Shown here piece by piece: positions 23,079 to 33,987 of a DNA stretch of 64,000 bases (positions are counted from its first letter, which is position 1; every line of letters begins with the position of its first letter). The notes beneath the pieces are model-generated. The model did not search any database. It was not told the DNA's origin and worked only from the letters and a program-made list of their open reading frames with translations. The DNA is from Trileptium ribeirensis. Its lineage: Eukaryota; Nematoda; Enoplea; Enoplida; Thoracostomopsidae. Made by a program: the position numbers and the translations under genes. The DNA lies in the NCBI GenBank assembly GCA_030248225.1, contig JASANE010011650.1:1-64000 (forward strand). Direction: 5' to 3'.

Positions 23079-25640
23079 TTGCTAATTATTGCGATGATTG
23101 ATTCTCGTCCTAATCGACAAATAACTCAGTCTTCAGCAGTTCGCCATCAATCAGAATCTACCAACGTAAATACATGGTCTCAAAAATGTGTCGATTGCAA
23201 CCTTGATGATGGTGATGACTGTCTAGCCTGCGACGATCGTAATGATTGGATTCATTACACATGCGCCAATATTCCCGCCGAGTTAGCTTGCAAAATCGCT
23301 GGCAAAGTAGTAGGCTGCAACAAGAGTCTTACTGCCAACCGAGAACGCCGCAACAAATATAATGCATTTCAAAAAATTGCGCCAGAAAATTATCCCAGAA
23401 CGAACTGACCATTTCGCTGCTGTTGAAATTTCAACGAGACGTCGCAACACTATCCGCCGGTGAAAAATCGATATCCGACGCGATGCAAACAATCACTGCT
23501 GCCGTAATTCCGTCTGCAACAACCACCGCTTTGTCGTCAACAGCACCGGCAGTATCTAGTATCACTTACGCCAATATATCGTCTTTTGGCCTGTTATAGC
23601 TCCTGCCACTGCAGAAGAGGAGGAGGTAAATCGACGCAGATGTATCGTCATTAGCGTATTGGTCGAACACGACAACGTTCTGCTGAACTAACTAAGATCG
23701 TTTAGTTATTAGATCCTTCCGCAACAGTTAAGGAAGTATTTAGAATGGGACTCTTACATCCACCAGGACGCCGAAATGTCATGCAGTCTTAACGGCGGCC
23801 AAGACTCTGAAACTACGCTTTCCTTCTTCTATCGTGGTCAACATAGTGCTATATGAAGCTCGCACACTTCGCATCCAACGCCAGTACAGGTAGATTTTGA
23901 TTCACCGCTCAAAGTCTGAAAAAGGTCGGAAACAAACTGCTGCACTTTTCGTAAAAGCAACTGAACTGAACCGTGAACTTAAAAGCGACTGTAACAACTC
24001 TGACAGATATTACGTAGTTGAAGACAAATTGGTAGTTTTTAAAGGTTGTTCTCGTGTGTACGGTCGTTTAATCCGTGGAAATCGCAATTAAACCACTCCT
24101 TCTCTTCTGTAGAAGGAAAACTATATCTACCTTTAAACTACTTGAAAAGTTTGTTCCTACCTCGCTGAACTGTAATCCGAGAGTAGGAACATTTGACGCA
24201 ATAACTGAAAATGGAAATCAGATCGGATGTGTACATTTAAATGCTCGCTGTCTTTGCAACAAATTATCAGTTCTTAAATTCACGCTGTCGTGTGGTACAT
24301 TTTATATACCGCCAACAGAAAATTGGCTGAACAAAGTAGTTCCAAACTCGCTTTTACACCAGAGTAACACACATGGCATTTTTCGAGAAGACATACATCA
24401 TTGTAGACGTGGACGTGTAGATCTGCTTGTGAAAACCGCAATGACTGTTAGCGAGGTTTCTGATAAGACATCTCACCTGGATCTTGAAGTTGCTGCTGTA
24501 GATTTATTTGTTCCGAGCCAATATCGAATTGTGTGCTTATCGTCGTAGGAGGACTATCTAATATATATTGAGGCATAAGAGCATTGGAAAGCCTTTAAGG
24601 AGAGCTGGGTACCGGCGGCGAGGAACACTCGAAAATTTTAGCAAAAGTTTTTTCAAATGTTTTCAACGTTGGAACGGGCAATTGGGTTTATCAAATGTTA
24701 ATGCATCAAACGTTCAATTAACCCGGACTAGTTTACTCCCGCCATAGTACATAAATATATGAGTAAATTATAGAGCAGATACAATCACGCCCACGATGGA
24801 TTCACTCAATATTTTTAAAGGAATTGCGAGATATTGTTTGTTTCCAGTTGTCTCACGTTCTTGAACAGTCATTTATCAATGGTGTTCTACCAAGTATTTT
24901 GTTACATGCTGATATTATTGCTATATTTTAAAAGTACCTGCGTCAGATCCATTTGACTACAACCCAATCTCTTTATTTTCTAACTTCTGCAAGCTGATCG
25001 AATCCATAATTAATGACAAGCTAACGCGCAACGCTTTATGTCAAAAAAGCTGCTATATGAAAATCAACACAGATTTTTGGTGACACCATCTACGTGCACG
25101 CGATTACTAGTATATATATATATTAGTGATTGGTGAGTATCTTTTCATATGGGAAACTTAGTCAAGGCAATATACATAGACTTTGCTAATGCTTTTGATA
25201 GTATCTCGCATGTAAAATTGATAAGCGACATTTGTAATTTCGGTATATCTAATCATTAAAAAAATTGGATTGTTTCATTTCTAACAAATCGCAGCGTGTC
25301 GAAGTAAACATTAGGTTTTCACCTTATCTCTCGGTTACATCTGGTCTTCCACATGAAGACGTGTTCTCGGGCCTACCTTATTCTTGTCGTACATAAATGA
25401 TATTGTTAATGATTTGTCAAATGATTTTTGGAAAATATATGGGTATGATGTTAAATTATTCGTACATTGTACTCCAACGGATAATGATAGGGCAAACATG
25501 TGTCGAAAGGTATCTAAGCTACCTTACTCGTATCGAAAGCCGGTCTAAAAATGGTAGCTTCCCATATCTGTCCTAAAATGCAAACTTCTTTCTATTGGAA
25601 ATAATAACCGAATCAGTCAATATTTCATTAACGGGTACTC
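23079..25640 (+). pseudogene. Degraded CR1-like LINE: PHD-finger ORF1, endonuclease, reverse transcriptase
   Basis: Three parts lie in normal LINE order on one strand. (1) A 109-codon frame (23079-23408) carries a PHD-finger-like pattern: C37-x2-C40, C48-x2-C51, WIH59YTC62; the last zinc pair is lost. (2) At about 24130-24548 is an endonuclease/exonuclease/phosphatase remnant with GCVHLNARCL, then LTE-like TENWLNKVVPNSLL, then RIVCL. (3) Reverse transcriptase pieces follow: NGVLPSILLHADIIAIF (about 24870-24930), DYNPISLFSNFCKLIESII, YIDFANAFDSISHVKL (motif A, about 25170) and SGLP plus a DVKLF remnant of motif C; the catalytic DD is gone. Many stops and frameshifts exist. A PHD-type ORF1 followed by such a pol is known in CR1/L2-like elements; clade assignment is inference. 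Confidence 0.8.
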
Positions 25641-26612
25641 TGTACCACATCCTTCAAATACAGTCGGCAAGGTAGGTATATATAGAATATATGCAGTGGT
25701 CAACCAATAAAATTTTGTTTGTTGGTTTGCTTTGAACTTGGCAAAAAACTGGTCTTTAGCTGTCCGTTGCTAAATGTGGCCTGTGTAATATGCGGGTATC
25801 TGTGTTGCGCAGCCTGTATCTCGCGACCGAGGCAGCACAATCGCAAACGGAGACCATTATCTTGAATCAACTCATAAAAAGCAAATCAAATCATAAAAAG
25901 CAAAGTACGAATCAAAACAGAGCTTGCCCGGCCTGGTTCGAAATGCCCGAAACAGCTGACGGTCGACGATTTTTTCAGCATCCTATTCAATTTTTATTAA
26001 TTAATATAGTATGCAACCTAGTTATAGGAAAACATATGGGAAAGTTTTCAACTGTTTAATCGTTCAAAAACCACATATACAGAATACTATCATACGTCAG
26101 ACCGTTCAAATTTAAACATAAAGCTAAACCAGATGCTCCACTAAGACCTTTAAGCTCATAAACATTGCTCTATAAGTTAACAAGTTCAAACCTTGAACAA
26201 TAATCAGTTCTTATTTGTTACTGTGAAGATACAACGATAGAAATTTGTAGATCTGAATTTGAACGAAGAAATATTTTCGCGTCTTATTCTGCATGAGAAT
26301 TATGGAGATTGGAGTCAAATGGGAACACATAAGCCGCAAACAATACCAGTCTTTAGATTCTTAAGTCTTTAAATCATAATGAAATTTACAGTGTTCTGCA
26401 AATTTATTCCTTCGTTTAGATAGCATTTAAACAATATATTTTAATGGTATCTGCATTCAGCATACGTAAAAATTTTATTATATAGTGTATACCGCCACAT
26501 ATTCGAGACACGAAGTACGTAAAAACAACAGCCACGACATTTTGTTAATAAATTCCTAGTTCTTTGCCGCTTATTACCAAGCAGAAGCTTTACTCACCAC
26601 TGTAGGTTAGCG
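25641..26612. other. Non-coding stretch
   Basis: No gene recognised. An 89-codon plus-strand frame at 25790-26059 has no domain; it contains the tandem word AAAAAGCAAATCAAATCATA followed by AAAAGCAAAG. Confidence 0.4.
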
Positions 26613-26615
26613 TAA

Positions 26616-27127
26616 TGCGGCGTTCACGTTATAATGTAACCAACGTATGGAACCTATGTACACCACACAGTATCAGGCACACTGTTGACAACAGGGTGTT
26701 TTAGGCAACCCATGTTTTTAATAAATTTTTTCAAAGATAGCTAGTTACGCGTATTACCACTTCTCGACAGTGGCAGGCACACCGTGTCTTCTGGCAGTTT
26801 TGTTGACAGTGTTCGGAATTATTTTTAACAATGTTCATATGGGTTAGATACAAATATCGCAAATTTAGAAAAAAAACTACACAGGACAGTTGGGTAATAA
26901 ACCGAATTAGCTACAGACGGTGTCCGTTATAGTTAATTCGCGCCAAATTGGTAGCTAAGGGTGCGTACGACACTGTCAAGAACAAATGTAGTAGCTAAGG
27001 GTGTGTCCTACACACTCGGCCATTGATTTACAGCATGGGTGTCACCCTAACTGTCTATACGGTAGGGTCGCGACTACAGGAGGACAAAAGTTCCAAACAG
27101 CGGGGACATTGTAACGTGGACGCCGTA
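26616..27127 (+). mobile_element. Harbinger-like MITE, copy B (TAA target duplication)
   Basis: A 512-bp element runs from TGCGGCGTTCACGTTATA to ATTGTAACGTGGACGCCGTA, with TAA at 26613-26615 and 27128-27130. Internal order is CCACACAGTATCAGGCACAC, GACAACAGGGTGTTTTAGGC, TTAATTCGCGCCAAATTGGT, TGGGTGTCACCCTAACTGTC, then AGTTCCAAACAGCGGGGACA. It is non-coding. Confidence 0.88.
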
Positions 27128-27130
27128 TAA

Positions 27131-27997
27131 CGATTCGACTACAAGACACAATTTATCTCACGCCACCCGTGCAATGTCCATGTTTGTTTTACATTTATCC
27201 TAACTTGTATCTTCTTAACAGGAGCGCAGCATGTTATTCATAATTTGGGGAGGGGCGCACTCAAATGTGGGGGCATAAGGGAACATTCCTATGTTTACCG
27301 AAAAGTGGGCGCGGTTGCTACACGGCTTCTCAAACTTTTCGTGCCGGCATTCGTACTGAGCTGCGGGCTATTCTAAATCGTCGGTCCGGCCAGGAATTAT
27401 CATCGCATGCCCGAAGTCCGGCCTGGTCCGAAGGAAAATGAGTGGCCAAGCCGGATCCATCTAGAGCCCCTAAATTTGGGCCTAACTTCTCAACTATTAT
27501 ACAGTAAGCCACATATTGCGCTAAAACCTATGGAAAGCATTAATAATTTAACTGAATGTGGTATTCGTTGTCATCGACCAAATATAAATATATAAGTGAT
27601 ATATCTTTACAAGATTTCATAACGACTAGGAATATAGAATTCTACAAATTTCTCAAGTGCCACGCTGTGTTGTTGAACCGCGCTTAGCTACTAAATTCAG
27701 CCAATTATAGGTGTCAAAATGTAAAAAATGTCTTCAAACACTTGAAGAGTTTCAAAATGGCTGTAAAACGATAAGAAATATTACTTGAAAGTGCTAAGAA
27801 TTTTCTATCTGCGACTGCGTTTTTGAGTTACCAATCTTATACTGTGCTAAATTATGACAAGTTGTTGAAGCCCCGTTCAACAGGAAATAGGTGTTTATTG
27901 TATATTTTATAAAAGTTCAATCTGTTTCGAAATATAATTTACGAATTAGATTTTAGTCGGCCTTGTCAATTTAACAGTTTCATAATTCGTATTTACA
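27131..27997. other. Non-coding stretch
   Basis: No gene recognised. Short overlapping frames on both strands at 27330-27595 have no known domain. Confidence 0.4.
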
Positions 27998-28000
27998 TTA

Positions 28001-28502
28001 TACCGCGGTCACGTTATAACGTCCCCAACGTTTGAAACCTATGTACATCACACAGTGTCAGGCACACTGTCTACAACACGGTGTCTTATACACTCCGTGT
28101 CTTTTATAAATTTTTTCAAGGGTAGCTAGGAGGATTGGAACTTTGCGACAGTGTCAATCACACCATGTCTCCGTGGAGTTTTATTGACAATGTGGGGCAT
28201 TATTTGATCAACGTTCATATGTCCTATATAGAAATATCGAGAATTAAAAAAACTACACGGCACTGTTGACAAATAAACCGCATTAGCTACAGACGGTGTA
28301 CGTTACAGCTAATTCGCGCCAAATTGGTAGCTAATGCTGTGTACGATACTGCAAAGAAAAATGTAGTAGCTAGGGGTGTGTCGTACATCCCTGGTAATTG
28401 ATTTAGAGTATGGGTGTCACCCTGTCTGTGTATACGGTAGGGTTGTGACTACAGGGGGACAAAACTTCCAAACAGCAGAGACATTATAACGTGAACGCCG
28501 CA
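28001..28502 (+). mobile_element. Harbinger-like MITE, copy C
   Basis: A 502-bp element has a mutated left end (TACCGCGGTCACGTTATAAC) and a good right end (ATTATAACGTGAACGCCGCA). The flanks are TTA (27998-28000) and TTG (28503-28505), so the duplication carries one change. The interior matches copy B throughout. Copies B and C are under 1 kb apart and in the same orientation. Confidence 0.85.
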
Positions 28503-28505
28503 TTG

Positions 28506-30256
28506 GATATATCTACGCAACGCAACCAGAGTTTGCAATAATCAGTATTGATTTAGTATTTTCCTTTGACACACCCTGTCGCTCTATAATGCTACTTATC
28601 TATTTTACTGAAAGTTATTAATGGCTAAGGGGTGTGACTTAAGAGCATATTTTTCCTAATAAAATAAAGTCTATTACCTTAAGCAAGACATTGTAATATA
28701 GAAATGTTGAGTAATTTATCCGAGAAAAATGCACGAATTGCGGCGATCAGTAAATTGTAATTCTAGTGTGAATTTGTCTTTATAAATCGATTGCAACGCA
28801 GAGAATCAGCTCTATAGAGTAATTCTGTTAGGATCCTGCAAAGGAACACTTTCGCTTGGGTAGAAGGACTACCAGTGATCTTTAGTGAACTGAAAACAGT
28901 GCTACACCTGATTTCGTTACAACAACTACCATATTGCCGTTGCAGTAAATAATGTACAGTTTGAGAAAAGATGAATGTAAATTCCCGATACGGTTGCTGT
29001 GTCCGAAAACACGATTTCAAACAAGAACTAAGAAAATAAACCGACTTATCGGGGAAAAAGTAAAAAAATATTTAGTAAAAAATTAAGATATATAGACTAC
29101 AGAGGTAATAAAAATAATTTTAACGACTTTATTCAAACCGTATTAGTATATATTTATTTAGTTTTGAATATAAAACGATGAATAAATGAGTATATATTTC
29201 TGTAAATACTAGGGTTTGAATAAAATTTAATAATTTAAAAAATAATTGGTCATAACGATATATATTATTCATAATGGCCCAAATTTTATTACATAATTTG
29301 GACTTATTGTAATCAAAGATCTTCAAGGCAAAGCCCAACATGGAAATGGTTTTGAGGAATACAGAGTCGATATTCGAAAACGTGATTACTTGTATGGTGG
29401 CTGTTTATAGCAGGTGATATCCAGTTTGCTGCTAAATTATAGTGGATTTTAGCTCTGTCGGCGATTTAAAATGGCATCTGTTTGCTTGGACACTGTATCC
29501 AGGTTGCCTGTAGAGTCGTCCTTTTGCTTATAACAAGGCTAAGGATTTTTGGACCGAACATGGTCAAAACGAGCAAAGTTAAAATATCAACGGCAACGGA
29601 TAGAGGCACACAATTATTGGCAACTCAAAGATGACAAAAAAATTGTCATAAATGAGGCCTAAATCTCCAAAACCTGAACCAGCTCGCCGACCTGAATCGA
29701 ATGGTACCAAAATTATTGATGCATTTTGTAAGTTAGCCAATTTCTACTTGAAGAGGAGGGTAAGAAACCCAAAAATTGAAGATTTCACGTCACGTTGTGT
29801 AATGTATACACAAAATCGTAAATATAACTGAAACATTTTTCAGCTTAAAATTTTTTTAAATATTTTAAATATTTTTTCCCTCTTCTTAGTGACCGGAAGC
29901 CCTTACGGAATATTATAATAATGTATAATGTATATATAAATAATAATATAAATAATGTACAATGTATATATATAATTTATAATGTATAATAAATACGTAT
30001 AATCACAATTACAATTACTAAAGAGAATTCCAGCAAATTTGTTAAACCGTTCGACAGCGAGACACATTGCCACTAATATCTGCATGCTGCATAATATAAA
30101 AATGGTAAAAATCAACGGGTTTAGCATACATATATAGTACAAGGTATAAGTTGAAGAATTCGAAGCTGAATACATGGAGTTGAATATTTGGGCCTCCGAG
30201 CTAGCATTGTTGGGTTATGTTATCGCAAATTGTACATCACCAAATATTACACTATC
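28506..30256. other. Non-coding stretch, very AT-rich in parts
   Basis: Bases 29100-29300 and 29900-30000 are extremely AT-rich, the latter with repeated AATAATGTATAATGTATATA-like words. Short frames occur on the minus strand only (85, 70 and 90 codons), without domains. Confidence 0.45.
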
Positions 30257-30264
30257 TGCGTGAT

Positions 30265-30480
30265 GGCCCATGTCAACTTTTGAGGCCGGACGTTATAACG
30301 TTAGAAAAAAGAACAGCTTAGAGCGGGGGTTTCAGGGGCGGCAACCCCCCGACTTAGGCTTAGGCTTTGTACATAGCTCATATATGGACCTTAGCTTAGG
30401 CTAAGACTAAGGCTTAGGCTTAATTTATATAGAAATGCATGGCGTGCATTATACGTCGGCCCCTAAAGTTAACATGGGCT
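30265..30480. mobile_element. CTAAG-family MITE with 8-bp target duplication (7 of 8)
   Basis: A 216-bp copy starts GGCCCATGTCAACTTTTGAG and ends CCCCTAAAGTTAACATGGGC(T). The flanks TGCGTGAT (30257-30264) and TGTGTGAT (30481-30488) differ at one base. The interior shows the full family layout, including GACTTAGGCTTAGGC and TTAGCTTAGGCTAAGACTAA. Confidence 0.9.
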
Positions 30481-30504
30481 TGTGTGATCATATTCAAATA
30501 ACAC

Positions 30505-30707
30505 GGCCTACGTAAGTTTTAGGAGCGAAAGTGAGGATACACGCTATGCCGTTCACGATATGCTGAGCCTAAGCCTTAGCTAAGATTCTTATATAAGCCT
30601 TATGCCAAGCCGAAGTCTAAGTCCATGGGTTGGCGCCACTTGAACTTTTCGCACTAAGCAGTTTTTTTCAAACTACATAACGTCAGCATTCATAAGTGGC
30701 ATGGACC
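30505..30707. mobile_element. CTAAG-family MITE, inverted neighbouring copy, diverged
   Basis: Only 25 bp after the previous copy, this runs from GGCCTACGTAAGTTTTAGGA to CATTCATAAGTGGCATGGAC, with the interior in the opposite orientation (ACACGCTATGCCGTTCACGA, CTGAGCCTAAGCC, TTTTTTTCAAACTACATAAC). No target duplication is visible. Together with the previous copy it forms a large head-to-head inverted structure. Confidence 0.75.
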
Positions 30708-31161
30708 ATTGTTTCAAGAACCAGGAAGGGGTGTATTCGCTTATAATTACTGCGACTGCGATTGTTTTAAAGATATACGACTCATTAATAAAAATTCAAA
30801 ATGGTTATCAGCAAATAGCACACAGATATCTGTAAGATCGATATAACAAATTTTGCATCAGGCTTTATGTTTATCAGTGCAAGCCAGAAACTTAGATAAT
30901 TGCTCAGCTTACCCAAATTCTGGTGTCTATACTAGTAATAAATTGTATGTTAAATGAATAAATACATAAGCATAGTTACAAGAATAGAGACATCTTAACC
31001 GTTGACTTGCATCCTGAATTAATTTACATTTCGATGTCGAAGGAACAATTATTGGTAGCCCCGAGGTATGGAACCCCGAACACTCGGGTGAAAGCGACGC
31101 TTACTAACAATTGAGCGAACTTAGATATCCTTAAGGCTCTCCGCAAAGTGAGCGAACAACA

Positions 31162-31617
31162 ACACGTGTGCAATCGTGCAGCATTCTCTGAATTGATTTA
31201 GTACAACCAAGAGTGCATTACGGAAGCGTATGACACCTCCCTGCACTCATATTTTAGCCCGTGTTTGATGTCGCGGGCGTTTTCAGCCTGACCACCAGTT
31301 GCTGGGGGGTCGGGATGCCCTGACCCCCCTGAAAACTGGGGGTCGGTTTACAGGCAGCTGCTTATGGACCGGCCCCCCAGTTTTTTGGGACCCCCCAAAC
31401 CCACCCCCCAAAGCTGGGTGGGGGTCCGAGTTACCCCCCAGAAACTGGAGGGGGGTCGGGGCATCTCAAACCCCCAGCAACTGGGTGGTTATGCCGAAGA
31501 CACGCCCCCGACATGAAACACAGGCTAATACAAGAGTGCAGGGAAGTGTCATACTCTTCCCTAATGCACTCTTGGTACAACAGATTCAAACGCAGTTTGT
31601 TGCTGTCGCACACCTGT
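31162..31617. repeat. Foldback element with G/C-run core
   Basis: The left arm words GTACAACCAAGAGTGCATTA, GTATGACACCTCCCTGCACTC and GCCCGTGTTTGATGTCGCGG are mirrored on the right by CCCGACATGAAACACAGGC, GTGCAGGGAAGTGTCATAC and TAATGCACTCTTGGTAC. The arms are well over 100 bp. Weaker mirroring (ACACGTGTGC facing GCACACCTGT) extends to the stated borders. The core (about 31290-31490) is a series of short inverted words of the type CCCCC(A)GNAACTGGGGG, so it can fold in several ways. Open frames across it are translations of the repeat. Confidence 0.85.
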
Positions 31618-32790
31618 AGGAGTTAAAGGGTTAATAAACTGAAAATTCATCTGAAAAGTAAACTGAAAATTTGCTTTATAAACATGCAGTGAAAATCATT
31701 AATTTTTATTTCATGGGAGTATAGGTTTGAAATGCTTAATAAGTTTATTTGACATTAGTCTAAAAAGGCTTTCCTTATTTAATGCCATTGTTTTTATTTT
31801 TGTGCCTATTTATGTATTGTTCACTTATTGGTTTATTTTATATTTTTGTATTATATCTATTTGTGTTTAAATTTGTGTTTTTTCTTATTTATACTTCAAA
31901 TAAGACAGCGCACGCCACGCGTTTGCCATATTGTATGTAAGTCAACCATGATAATTGTATTGTCGAGTAGTGCACAATATATACTGAATAAATATTATGC
32001 ATAATAATTGACAATAATACACAATAATTAGCCAGTAATTGGGTAATTATTAAAGTAATTAAGCATGAATTATAAGACATTTTAACTGTTATGTTTTCTT
32101 TTTAAAACTAACACACATGAATACATTTGTTGCACATTTTCCAAAATGCGACCTCAATAATATATATATATTCATATTGCCATCAGGGGAACTGGGGTTA
32201 CATATGGTATTGGTTGACTTCGCGCTGTTTCGTCTGTGATATAATCGCAGACAAAAGACGTGAATAATTTAGGATATTACTGTAAAATTTTAAAATTTAC
32301 CCTAATACACTCGTTCAAATTTTGATTGTTATAAAATGTTTTTATTAGGCTCGAATATACATAGCACCTTTTAATTCTGGGATATCTTGACCGGTGGAGC
32401 ATTTGCTTGCGGATCCCATGACGGCAGGCCATAGGTTTGAATCGCACCCCAACCCAACTTTTCATTTCGCTGATTCTCAAAACATTTCATCGTCTCGTAC
32501 TTACTATTAGCCAAAATAAAAAATTTGGTACTTAACAAATTGGATAACCTCGAACAGTATATTTGTGCTATCAAACTACCGTATTTATGCTGAAGCCGCA
32601 TCATGGAATGCCATACATTTAATCATGCTGTTTACATTTGAGCCTATTGGCTATATTCCGTGAAACTCAGAATAGTATTAATATGTTCTACTCACATAAA
32701 CTTTGGTCTCTGTACGAAACCTTGGAAACGTACAAATTCCGGTTTATTAAAGGTGTTTTAGGAAAATACGATGCAACTGATGCGGACAGG
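31618..32790. other. Non-coding stretch with a possible tRNA-like segment
   Basis: It is mostly AT-rich. At about 32380-32450, TTGACCGGTGGAGCATTTGC followed by AGGTTTGAATCGCACCCC loosely resembles A-box and B-box spacing of a tRNA or tRNA-derived SINE. I could not fold a convincing cloverleaf. Confidence 0.35.
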
Positions 32791-33280
32791 TCCTAACTAT
32801 CCTGCATTAGTTTTCAAAACTAAGTCATAATTAGATTTAAAATATTCAGTTGGCTCTTAAAACAACTTCATTTTGGCGAAAAATGTGCTAGCTTTCAAAA
32901 ATATGCAGTGAAGGCAGAATAGGACAATAAATCGGATCCAAACTGTATAGTCAGTAACTATCCTGCATTAGTTTTCAAAACTAAGCCACAGTTAGATTTA
33001 AAATATTCAGTTGGCTCTTAAAACAACTTAATTTTGGCGAAAAATGTGCTAGCTTTCAAAAATAAGCGTGAAGGCAGAATAGGACAATAAATCGGATCCA
33101 AACTGTATAGTCAGTAACTATCCTGCATTAGTTTTCAAAACTAAGCCACAGTTAGATTTAAAATATTCAGTTGACTCTTAAAACAACTTAATTTTGGCGA
33201 AAAATGTGCTAGCTTTCAAAAATAAGCGTGAAGGCAGAATAGGACAATAAATCGGATCCAAACTGTATAGTCAGTAACTA
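32791..33280. repeat. Tandem array, three ~160-bp units
   Basis: TAACTATCCTGCATTAGTTT recurs at 32794, 32955 and 33115 (spacings 161 and 160 bp). The array ends with a partial TAACTA at 33275. Units are nearly identical, with TTAAAATATTCAGTTG and ATCGGATCCAAACTGTATAG in each. It is non-coding. Confidence 0.95.
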
Positions 33281-33459
33281 CTCGGTTAAATCTGTTAATC
33301 GAAAATTAACAAAAATTCTAACACCGCCCTCACTGTCTACATAATATATATGTCACTTCAAAAATTAGGATATTGTTAAACCTCGTACTGCAAACGCATT
33401 CCTGAAAATTTAAAATACATTTACAACATGTATACTTATGCGAGATCACACACCAAATG

Positions 33460-33636
33460 GTTACCATGTCTCAACAGCAAAAAGTGATCCTTGTTCCTGA
33501 ACATGGAGTCATTCAGATAAATGATTTTACCATTATAGCCCATTGTAAAATGCAATCAATGGTAGCAATATTAGAGATACTCAAGCAACAGTTACTGAGT
33601 TACACCCGCTGTTGTAATAAAAATATAAATTAATGT
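33460..33636 (+). CDS. Unrecognised 58-codon open frame (weak)
   Basis: ATG at 33460 opens a frame of 58 codons, MVTMSQQQKVILVPEHGVIQ onward, ending in TAA. Composition looks protein-like (few low-complexity residues) and it lies between two satellite arrays. No domain, splice context or homology is recognised. It could be an exon fragment or chance. Confidence 0.12.
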
Positions 33637-33756
33637 AGTAATGCAGTAAACGCATCATCACTCGTAGCTGAGGGTAATACCGCGAAGGTTCGGACCCAGC
33701 CGAAGCCATATTTACTGCGTGCGCGGTTCGTGATAAATTTTAGCAAAATGGGAACT

Positions 33757-33987
33757 TAAAATTAGAAACTTAGTATAAATTAGAAACTTAAAATTATATA
33801 CTTAGTATAAATTAGAAACCTAAAATTATATACTTAGTATAAATTAGAAACTTAAAATTATATACTTAGTATATATTAAAAACTTAAAATTATATACTTA
33901 GTATAAATTAGAAACTTAAAATTATATACTTAGTATAAATTAGAAACTTAAAATTATATACTTAGTATAAGTTAGAAACTTAAAATT
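33757..33987. repeat. Tandem array of ~32-bp AT-rich units
   Basis: About seven copies of TTAGAAACTTAAAATTATAT followed by ACTTAGTATAAA run through this interval, with a shortened first copy and single-base variants (for example AGTATATATTAAAAACT). It is a low-complexity minisatellite. Confidence 0.92.

Noticed and set aside
30330..30425. TTAGGC words as a true interstitial telomere
   Set aside because: Only two to three hexamers occur at a time and they are fixed parts of a MITE core, so they are not a telomere tract.
32380..32450. Possible tRNA gene
   Set aside because: A-box-like and B-box-like words are present, but no acceptor or anticodon stem pairs convincingly.
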